Shown here piece by piece: positions 57,385 through 64,000 of a DNA stretch of 64,000 bases. Made by a program: the position numbers and the translations under genes. Source of the stretch: an uncultured bacterium (lineage in GTDB: Bacteria > Cyanobacteriota > Vampirovibrionia > Gastranaerophilales > Gastranaerophilaceae); assembly GCA_900319365.1 (NCBI GenBank), contig ONOE01000018.1:1-64000 (forward strand), in the 5' to 3' direction. The notes beneath the pieces are model-generated. The model saw only the letters and a program-made list of their open reading frames with translations, was not told the DNA's origin and searched no databases. Position 1 is the first letter of the stretch. Each line of letters begins with the position of its first letter.

Positions 57385-57942
57385 CTAATATATATACGTG
57401 CCATTATCAGTTTTAGTTTGAACCATAAAATCAGAATCTTCTAATGCTTTTTTAATTAAATTCTTTTTGAATGGAATATGCAAAGTTGGAACATTTTCCA
57501 TATTATCTCTGAATACAGGTAATTTATCCCACAATTTTTTAATTTTTTCTTTTATATTTCCATCTTTAGCAATATCTTCTTTTTCTTCATAATCAGGATA
57601 AACAACTATAATTGGTAATTCACAATTATTTATTCCATATTCAATTTCTTCTCTTAATGCTCTGCTATTTGCAGTATTTTCACTTAAAAATAAAATTATA
57701 TTTTTGGAATTATTTAATCTTTGATGTAATCTCGGCTTTAATGTTTTTTCCCAATCGCTACCATCTCTTACATCATAAGTTTTATCGTGAGAATCATTAA
57801 AAGGAAACTCCGAATCTTTTGCTTTCCACGCTCTTAATAAATTGTAATAACAAAAATCTTTCGCCTGATTTGCCCCTAAATTACTCTCTTTAAAAGGTTC
57901 CTTGACATAAAAAGCTGAATAATTACCATTCCTGTACGACAT
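57385..57942 (-). CDS. TIR-like protein, Thoeris ThsB type
   Basis: 185 aa started at MSYRNGNYSAFYVKEPF (57942), with AAAGGAGA 7 bases upstream. Features of the Thoeris ThsB/TIR-like (DUF1863/MTH538) fold: an N-terminal strand and helix, DGSDWEKTLKPRLHQRLNNS, KNIILFLSENTANSRALREE (the acidic E-E-I-E helix that would supply the catalytic Glu) and LPIIVVYPDYEEKED. In Thoeris this enzyme senses phage and makes an NAD-derived nucleotide signal. It is 25 bases after the gene for a TM-Macro protein, the expected effector partner. Confidence 0.8.
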   Translation of the reverse strand: MSYRNGNYSAFYVKEPFKESNLGANQAKDFCYYNLLRAWKAKDSEFPFNDSHDKTYDVRDGSDWEKTLKPRLHQRLNNSKNIILFLSENTANSRALREEIEYGINNCELPIIVVYPDYEEKEDIAKDGNIKEKIKKLWDKLPVFRDNMENVPTLHIPFKKNLIKKALEDSDFMVQTKTDNGTYIY

Positions 57943-57967
57943 GATACATTCTCCTTTCTTTTTCATC

Positions 57968-58804
57968 TCATAACTCTATTATGTTGTTTACCAAGTTTAA
58001 ATCATCCCAAACTTCACTTTTTACAACAATTTTTATATCACTTTGAAATTGTTCTTTGCTAAATTTGAGCGTACAAATCATACACTTTAACAAATCTATA
58101 TTTGATTTTTCAGTTAAGTCAGTAAAAGAGGTAATTCCAGAACCAATCAGGGGTAATACAATGGTTTCACCATTATAAGTTCTTCTGAGTTCTTTCCACA
58201 TCGTAATTAAGCACTGTTCATATTCAATTCTTGTAATTTGTGCTACATTATCATCATCAAAATGAGAAAAAGATAATAGCAAATAATTTTTATATTTGAT
58301 TATTCGACCCAAAGGGAATTTAAAACCTCTGTTTGTTTTTTTACGAGGGAGGTTTTTGGGGTCTTTAGAATTCATTATTGCTTCATTTAAATCATCAATA
58401 TCAATATCAAAATTTTTTAATAATTTACCATTTAGTGAGTTGCTAGAAATAATAATATCATCTACTTTTGTATCATAATATTCATTAAAAGGAATTAAGA
58501 TTAAGCCTTTTTCATTGAAAATATCACCTGATTTTATTATTACATTGTTTTTTCTTGCCTTAATTGAATAAACTTGCTTTTTTGACAATAAATATCGAAT
58601 AATTAGAGTTAATAATAAATATAAGAATAACGTTATTATTAATAATATTATTATTGATAATGAACATATATTATGAAGAGAAACTCCAACTATTGTCATA
58701 AATGTAGAAATTGCAGCAATTATATAAGTAGCAATTGAAAATGATTTTTTCCAACTATAATTAATCGCATTCCATAATTCAATTACAAAATTATTATTTT
58801 TCAT
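57968..58804 (-). CDS. TM-Macro effector, type II Thoeris ThsA-like
   Basis: 278 aa. Two transmembrane helices (residues 21-43, FSIATYIIAAISTFMTIVGV; 48-72, LSIIILLIITLFLYLLLTLI) and a cytoplasmic Macro-type domain from about 83 to 278 (VIIKSGDIFNEKGLILIPFN, YDTKVDDIIISSNSLNGKLL, ETIVLPLIGSGITSF as the ligand-loop region). This TM-TM-Macro layout is the type II Thoeris ThsA, thought to sense a nucleotide signal and damage the membrane. Its ATG overlaps the ABC exporter stop (ATGA), so it is co-translated with that operon. Confidence 0.8.
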   Translation of the reverse strand: MKNNNFVIELWNAINYSWKKSFSIATYIIAAISTFMTIVGVSLHNICSLSIIILLIITLFLYLLLTLIIRYLLSKKQVYSIKARKNNVIIKSGDIFNEKGLILIPFNEYYDTKVDDIIISSNSLNGKLLKNFDIDIDDLNEAIMNSKDPKNLPRKKTNRGFKFPLGRIIKYKNYLLLSFSHFDDDNVAQITRIEYEQCLITMWKELRRTYNGETIVLPLIGSGITSFTDLTEKSNIDLLKCMICTLKFSKEQFQSDIKIVVKSEVWDDLNLVNNIIEL

Positions 58805-60582
58805 TTTCCTATAATCACCTCTTGCTTTTTAAATTGCATTTCATAAAGTGCTTTGTATGCTCCGTTTTCAATTTTTAATAGCTCTTCATGGGTTCCTCTT
58901 TCAACTATTTGCCCATTATTTATAACTGCGATTAAATCTGCATTTCTAATAGTTGATAATCTATGAGCAATTACAAAAACTGTTTTGTTTTGCATAAGAT
59001 TTTCTATTGCTTTTTGCACAACAGCTTCAGCTTTGTTGTCCAAAGCACTTGTAGCTTCATCTAATATTAAAATCGGTGCATTTTTTAAAAATGCTCTGGC
59101 TATAGCAACTCTCTGCTTTTGTCCTCCAGATAGTAAAATTCCTCGTTCTCCAATTTGAGTATTTATTCCATCTTTTAATGTAGAAATAAATTCATCTAGA
59201 TATGCCATTTGTAATGCTTTTTGGATCTCTGCATCAGTAGCACTTTCTCTACCTAAAAGTATGTTATCTTTTATAGAACCTGAAAACAAGAAATTATCCT
59301 GAAATACTACAGCAATATTTTCTCTTAATGATTCAAGAGTATAATCTCTTATATCAATGTCGTTTATTTTTATAGAACCACTAGTAATATCATAAAATCT
59401 CGGTAATAAATTTACAGTTGTTGTTTTTCCGCCACCGGAATTACCAACAAATGCAATAGTTTGCCCTTCATGTATAGTTAAATTAATATCTTTTAATACA
59501 GGTTTATTTTTGATATATTCAAAACTTACATTTTCATATTTAATAATATGTGGTTTTTCATCAAGTACAATTGCATTGTCTTTGTTTCTTATACTAGGAA
59601 TTGTGTCTAACAAACCAAATATTTTTTCTATTGCATAAAATGATAACTGTACTGAATTTAAGTTATTTCCGATATTTTTAACAGGAGTATAAAGTAAAAT
59701 AAGAGCGGTAATAAATGAAACAAAGTTTCCACTTGTAATTGTTCCTGTCATAATTAAGTGAGATCCATAACCAATAGCAGCTGCAATACCAACAGATACA
59801 ATTACATGCATCATAGGAGAAAGCCATTGAGTTCTTTGTACCATTTTTATTCTAAGGTCAAATATATTTTTCAATATCCAATGGAATTTGTTTATTTCAT
59901 GGTTTGCAAGATTATAAGAAGTAATAGTTTTATTTCCTGCAAATACTTCATTGTATTCTGTAATAATAGCTGAATCAGCTACTACCGTTTTATCCAAGAC
60001 TCCTTTTATACGTTTTTGCAACTTCGCAACAGGAAGAAAAGCACAACCTAATACCAATACAGCTATTAATGCTAAATGCCAAGAGTTATAAAACAATACG
60101 CAAACCAAAGAAATTGATGAAAATATTCTTTGAATAAATACACTTAAATTATTTAATAAACCAGAACAAGCATTATCAGCTTGATTATTAAATTGAAAAA
60201 CAATATCTCCAGATTTTTTTCTATCAAAAAATGCAGTCTGCAAGGTTAACAGTTTTTTAAATAATTCAAATTTTAAACCATTCGTGATTTTACCCCCGAC
60301 CCAAGTTGAAAGATATGCTGATAAATATTTTAATCCACCTTGTATAGAAGTAAAAGCAACAATCCCGAGTGGTATATACCAAGGGGAGTATAGTTGTTTT
60401 TCAACCATAACTAAATCCATATATGGCTTTAATGCCAGTGCAATAACAGCATCAAGTGAACCAATTGGAATACAGATAAGCATCGACATTAAAGCTCTGA
60501 ACCATATCGGTTTAACATACGGCCACATGCGTTTGTAATTATTATAAAAACGATTATTATTTATAAATTCATTTATTTTCAT
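58801..60582 (-). CDS. ABC exporter, MsbA-like half-transporter
   Basis: 593 aa, homodimeric type. Residues 15-310 form a six-helix transmembrane domain (type I exporter; PYVKPIWFRALMSMLICIPI onwards). Residues 335-590 are the ATPase domain with Walker A VGNSGGGKTTTVNLL, Q-loop VVFQDNF, signature LLSGGQKQR, Walker B ILILDEATSALDNKAE and H-loop IAHRLSTI. It probably flips a lipid-linked sugar or other amphipathic substrate. It overlaps both the sulfotransferase-gene stop and the Thoeris-like gene start by 4 bases. Confidence 0.92.
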   Translation of the reverse strand: MKINEFINNNRFYNNYKRMWPYVKPIWFRALMSMLICIPIGSLDAVIALALKPYMDLVMVEKQLYSPWYIPLGIVAFTSIQGGLKYLSAYLSTWVGGKITNGLKFELFKKLLTLQTAFFDRKKSGDIVFQFNNQADNACSGLLNNLSVFIQRIFSSISLVCVLFYNSWHLALIAVLVLGCAFLPVAKLQKRIKGVLDKTVVADSAIITEYNEVFAGNKTITSYNLANHEINKFHWILKNIFDLRIKMVQRTQWLSPMMHVIVSVGIAAAIGYGSHLIMTGTITSGNFVSFITALILLYTPVKNIGNNLNSVQLSFYAIEKIFGLLDTIPSIRNKDNAIVLDEKPHIIKYENVSFEYIKNKPVLKDINLTIHEGQTIAFVGNSGGGKTTTVNLLPRFYDITSGSIKINDIDIRDYTLESLRENIAVVFQDNFLFSGSIKDNILLGRESATDAEIQKALQMAYLDEFISTLKDGINTQIGERGILLSGGQKQRVAIARAFLKNAPILILDEATSALDNKAEAVVQKAIENLMQNKTVFVIAHRLSTIRNADLIAVINNGQIVERGTHEELLKIENGAYKALYEMQFKKQEVIIGK

Positions 60583-61712
60583 TTAATAATTTCCTCATAG
60601 TAACAATATTCTTTTAGTTCTTTTTCTATATATTGAATTTCATCCTGTTTTTCATAATTTTTATAAATACCTATATTTTTTCTTGAAATATCAGGATTAA
60701 AATACTGCTGTTTATAAGTGTGTTTTGATTCATCAATACCAACAAATTCATTTATCTGTTTAGAAACTTCATCGTAATTTAAAACAAAATCCTCAAATCT
60801 TATCAGAAGCCTGTTAGGATGAGGTTCAGCATGAAAATAAGCCGGAACTCCTCTATGTGCAAACCATTTTACAAAATCATGAGGATTTTTTGCCATCCAG
60901 TTTGTGTCATTTCTTGTTACGCCTGTTACATACATATCTCTTGGATCTCTATATACACATATTTGTTTAAAATCACCAAAGTAATCTAATAACCTATCTG
61001 TTTCAGGTTTTGAGAGTGTAAGCATTTGATCGCAAACTAAAAATTCTTTGGACTCAATAGATTTTAGAAATTTTGAAATATATTCTTTTGCAATAGAACG
61101 ATATTCTTTAACTGTAAGATTTTTTAAATAATAAATATATCTTGGCGAAGTTGTATCAACCAACAGAGGTGAGTGTAAATTTTTAAATTTTTTCCTAGCT
61201 GATAGTAAACGTAGAAAAAATAAACCTTCAAAACTATTTGGAGATTCTAATTTTATATCAACAATTTTATCTACAAATTCATTTGTGAGTTGCCAGAAAT
61301 AATCCGTATAAATTAGCCCTTTACGATAAAAGTGTTCTGCAATATGTAAAAATAATTTAACTGCTAAATCATCTTGAAAATATCCGGCAGTACCAAATAC
61401 TTTTTCCATATCCAAAACGCTTCCAGCAGCTCTGAATAAATCTATTTCACATATTGCAGTATTGCCATACTGTGTTGCATAGCCGCTACTATCAGGATCA
61501 TATCCACCTAAAACAGTCGTATTTGTAAATTCTGCAAAATAATCCAATAATGTACCTGAACCACTATGTCCAAACCCAGTAGGACAAATCAATGTTTTAT
61601 AAACAGTTTTTGGCTTTCTAAAAGGAACACAATAAATAGGTAAATTTATAGTATTATTTATATTTTTTCCTCTTATTATATCTATAAGCTTTTGACCTAA
61701 TTTAATATGCAT
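60579..61712 (-). CDS. Sulfotransferase-family protein
   Basis: 377 aa. CPTGFGHSGSGTLLDYFAEF (about 38-57) is the 5'-phosphosulfate-binding loop (G-x-x-x-S-G-S-G-T-L). CVYRDPRDMYVTGVTRNDTN (about 250-270) is the 3'-phosphate motif of sulfotransferases, and RFEDFVLNYDEVSKQINEFV is the downstream helix. It probably sulfates a surface glycan with PAPS. It overlaps the glycosyltransferase stop and the exporter start, so it belongs to one operon. Confidence 0.8.
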   Translation of the reverse strand: MHIKLGQKLIDIIRGKNINNTINLPIYCVPFRKPKTVYKTLICPTGFGHSGSGTLLDYFAEFTNTTVLGGYDPDSSGYATQYGNTAICEIDLFRAAGSVLDMEKVFGTAGYFQDDLAVKLFLHIAEHFYRKGLIYTDYFWQLTNEFVDKIVDIKLESPNSFEGLFFLRLLSARKKFKNLHSPLLVDTTSPRYIYYLKNLTVKEYRSIAKEYISKFLKSIESKEFLVCDQMLTLSKPETDRLLDYFGDFKQICVYRDPRDMYVTGVTRNDTNWMAKNPHDFVKWFAHRGVPAYFHAEPHPNRLLIRFEDFVLNYDEVSKQINEFVGIDESKHTYKQQYFNPDISRKNIGIYKNYEKQDEIQYIEKELKEYCYYEEIIK

Positions 61713-63706
61713 TATTTATTTCCTATGTTCTTATATAACACTCTTTCATACATGCCAGATTCTTTAGCATATTGCCAAAAAATATCACTTTTTGGAACAT
61801 CGGGGTTTTTCCAAGGTTTTAAATGCGTTAAATAATGTATAAAAATTGGTTCTTCCCTCCCTCTAAGAAATTCTTGCTTAAAATCTATAGGTAAACAATC
61901 TTTACGACAAGATTTTGTAAGCAAGTACTCATATACATAATTCACATTATTCTTAGTATCTAAAAACTTTATTTTATCCTCTGCTATTTTATTAATAATG
62001 CATTGATCGACATATAACGGTGTGAATTTATTAGCTAACTCTAATGTATTTTTGGTAAAATTATTTTCTAAAAGTTTTGGAATATTCATTATCATTACAC
62101 CTGAATTTACATAATTAAAAATATTTTTTAATTGAAGTTGCTGAAAATAATAATCAATATTTTGGTATGTAAATATTTCATTAAAAACAGCATAATCTTT
62201 AACTGCACCTAACCAATATTCGCCAATATCTGTACTGTAAATTTTGGAAACATCATCTTGGAATATACCATCACAATCCATATATAGAACTTTTTTATAA
62301 TTTTCGAAAATACATGGAATAAATAATCGGAAGTAATTTTCAAGTGCAAAGTGGAAATTTATTGTAAAATCTATATTTAAATAATTAATACAAGTATTAA
62401 TATTATAAAATCTAATTGATATGTTATTGTTTTCTAGACTCTTAAGTTGAGCTTTATTTAAATCTGTAATATCTTTTTCTAAAACGACAATATCATAAAA
62501 TTTATTTTTATTTGCATTCTTAATTAGAGAAAATATACAAATATATAAATACTCAAAAAAATCATTGTTTGAAGAAAAACATATTGTTACAGCATCTTCT
62601 TTAATGATATCAATGGTCTCAATATTTTCTTTATTAATAATAATGTCTTTAACTTGACCAATTTTTACGTTTTTAGGCTTTTTTTTAAATTTTATCTTTA
62701 ACCCTAATATGGTCAATACTTTGTGATTATTTTCATTTCTTATTGAAAATATTTGTTGCAATCTATTAGTATAATATGAATTACATAATGGTAACAAAAA
62801 TTTTAAATCTTCATTATGTTTGAATTTTTTCGCATATTCTGTATACAATTTTTTTAGTAATTTTTGAGATTTATTTTGTATATCTAAAATATAGTTATTA
62901 TGACGATAATTATACCATCTAAAATTAGATTCAAGAAGAAGAAAACGTAATTTCTTATCAATATCGGAATTAATTATAATATCATTAGAAATTTTAAAAG
63001 AACGAAAAATATCCCTATAATATTTACTGGATGATTTCGTTCCAGAGGAAGAAAATTCATTAATTACATAGTTATATAAAATATCGTCTATTATGATGCA
63101 CGCAGGGTTAGAGATTAATACTTTAATCCAAAAAGGAGTGTCTTCACTACCACGTGTATCAGAAAATTTTATATTATTAGAAATTATAAAATCTTTTTTA
63201 TAAATTTTATACCAAGACTCTCTGCTAAATTTTACAATGATTTCAAAAATTTCAGAAATATGAATTATTTTATTTTTGTAACATTTATCTATATAGTAAT
63301 ATTTTTTTTCAGATATTTTTATATTATTAATAATTCTATTATAGTCAAAGAATATAATATCTACATTACAATTATTTTTTATATTATTATATAAAATTTC
63401 GCAAGCATTGTTTTCATACCAGTCGTCTGCATCTGCAAACATTATATAATCACCTTTAGCAATAGATAAAGCATAATTTCTAACTGGGCCTTGACCTTGA
63501 TTTTTTACTCTTTTTATTGCGATAATTCTACTGTCTTTTTTCTCATATTCTTTTAATATATTAAAACTATTGTCAGATGAACAGTCATCTATACAAAGAA
63601 TTTCGATATTTTTATATGTTTGACTAACAAGAGTATCAAGACATCTATTTAATGTTTTTTCTGCATTATATACAGGTATTATTATTGATATCTTAGGTTG
63701 TTGCAT
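61712..63706 (-). CDS. Glycosyltransferase GT2-GT8 fusion
   Basis: Start at MQQPKISIIIPVYNAEKTLN (63706), with GGAGG 8 bases upstream inside the previous gene; the longer frame to 63742 is not needed. 664 aa. GT2 domain 1-110 (CIDDCSSDNSFNILKEYE, MFADADDWYE as D-x-D), a helical linker 110-370, and a GT8 domain 375-660 (AVTICFSSNNDFFEYLYICI, VLYMDCDGIFQDDVS as D-x-D, YVNSGVMIMNIPKLLENN, IFIHYLTHLKPW). It adds two sugars in sequence to a surface polysaccharide. Extremely AT-rich. Confidence 0.9.
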   Translation of the reverse strand: MQQPKISIIIPVYNAEKTLNRCLDTLVSQTYKNIEILCIDDCSSDNSFNILKEYEKKDSRIIAIKRVKNQGQGPVRNYALSIAKGDYIMFADADDWYENNACEILYNNIKNNCNVDIIFFDYNRIINNIKISEKKYYYIDKCYKNKIIHISEIFEIIVKFSRESWYKIYKKDFIISNNIKFSDTRGSEDTPFWIKVLISNPACIIIDDILYNYVINEFSSSGTKSSSKYYRDIFRSFKISNDIIINSDIDKKLRFLLLESNFRWYNYRHNNYILDIQNKSQKLLKKLYTEYAKKFKHNEDLKFLLPLCNSYYTNRLQQIFSIRNENNHKVLTILGLKIKFKKKPKNVKIGQVKDIIINKENIETIDIIKEDAVTICFSSNNDFFEYLYICIFSLIKNANKNKFYDIVVLEKDITDLNKAQLKSLENNNISIRFYNINTCINYLNIDFTINFHFALENYFRLFIPCIFENYKKVLYMDCDGIFQDDVSKIYSTDIGEYWLGAVKDYAVFNEIFTYQNIDYYFQQLQLKNIFNYVNSGVMIMNIPKLLENNFTKNTLELANKFTPLYVDQCIINKIAEDKIKFLDTKNNVNYVYEYLLTKSCRKDCLPIDFKQEFLRGREEPIFIHYLTHLKPWKNPDVPKSDIFWQYAKESGMYERVLYKNIGNK

Positions 63707-64000
63707 TATTTTTTTCCTCCAGTAATAAATCTTTAAGTTCATATTCTGACAATTTAACCGGATTATTATTTAATCTATCCAAGTTGACACTGTTTACAAT
63801 TAAATCAAGATCCAAAATTCCAAGTTTTCTTAAATCGTATTCTAAACCGATATTATTAAACAAATTTTTAAAATATTCTTCCGGTGTATTCGTTATAATT
63901 TTTGTTAATAGTTCAAATTTTCTATCTTTTGTATTGATTTTAAACAATTTGGCAATACTTAAAGCAACTGCATGTCCATGAGGAATGCCATATTCAGATG
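63693..64000 (-). CDS. Fe-alcohol dehydrogenase / DHQ-synthase-type enzyme, C-terminal part (cut by window edge)
   Basis: The frame enters from beyond 64000 with SEYGIPHGHAVALSIAKL, containing the H-G-H metal site of the superfamily, then NTPEEYFKNLFNNIGLEYDL and NNPVKLSEYELKDLL, the usual C-terminal N-P-x-x-L-[ST] block. The 5' part is outside the window, so substrate cannot be told. Phosphonoacetaldehyde reductases and sugar-related dehydroquinate synthases share this end, and both would fit a surface-decoration operon. Its stop overlaps the GT2-GT8 start. Confidence 0.7.
   Translation of the reverse strand, partial: SEYGIPHGHAVALSIAKLFKINTKDRKFELLTKIITNTPEEYFKNLFNNIGLEYDLRKLGILDLDLIVNSVNLDRLNNNPVKLSEYELKDLLLEEKNNATT

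Overview
The window is an AT-rich bacterial chromosome segment. It combines a housekeeping core (pepA, dnaN, smpB, maf, infC, hup, queC, tRNA-Phe) with a heavy load of mobile and defence DNA. My best guess for the organism is an uncultured gut Gastranaerophilales (Vampirovibrionia/Melainabacteria). The basis is a prepilin-like protein typical of that group, large proteins of unknown function that look lineage-specific, a HEAT protein of the phycobilin-lyase type and a NarL-type regulator. This is family recognition from memory, not a database result.

Layout. 0-7.4 kb: pepA, dnaN, lineage-specific proteins and a 45-nt internally deleted tRNA-Ser relic. 7.5-18.7 kb: a podovirus-like block, all on the minus strand: small membrane protein, TerL, portal, GNAT-like protein, TerS, head-tail adaptor-like protein, scaffold-like protein, holin-like protein, major capsid, P22-gp10-like tail protein, amidase and a LuxR-type HTH. 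It has no integrase, replication or tail-fibre genes, and its intergenic gaps hold the host's own dispersed repeats. 19-34 kb: core genes (TPR lipoprotein, peptide ABC ATPase, smpB, HEAT-queC-DUF366-SPOR operon, response regulator, maf, infC) and large membrane proteins of unknown function. 34.1-40.7 kb: a 6.57 kb element integrated in tRNA-Phe, bounded by 62-bp identical repeats, with a tyrosine integrase, AlpA/Xis-like protein, primase-polymerase, DUF1376 protein, two small packaging-like proteins and a secreted PDZ-like cargo protein. Its size and content recall phage satellites.

40.8-54.6 kb is a defence and scar region. An SF2 helicase / J-domain / PspA operon lies between two sets of direct repeats. 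It is followed by a type III restriction subunit with a truncated methylase, a Mu-type transposase fragment cutting rsmD, a XRE regulator, a prepilin, and a tpiA 5' fragment ended by a decayed large serine recombinase. 54.7-64 kb: hup, a umuC / S24-repressor SOS module with a perfect operator palindrome, a two-gene type II Thoeris-like pair (TM-Macro plus TIR-like), and directly upstream of it, overlapping by 4 bp, a surface-polysaccharide operon (ABC exporter, sulfotransferase, GT2-GT8 fusion, dehydrogenase/DHQ-synthase-type enzyme cut by the window edge).

Two degenerate 8-bp tandem repeat families and a composite REP-like repeat occur at a dozen or more intergenic sites. The most promising leads for something undescribed are the helicase/J-domain/PspA operon, the tRNA-Phe satellite-like element, the possibly domesticated phage block, and the Thoeris pair translationally coupled to an exporter.
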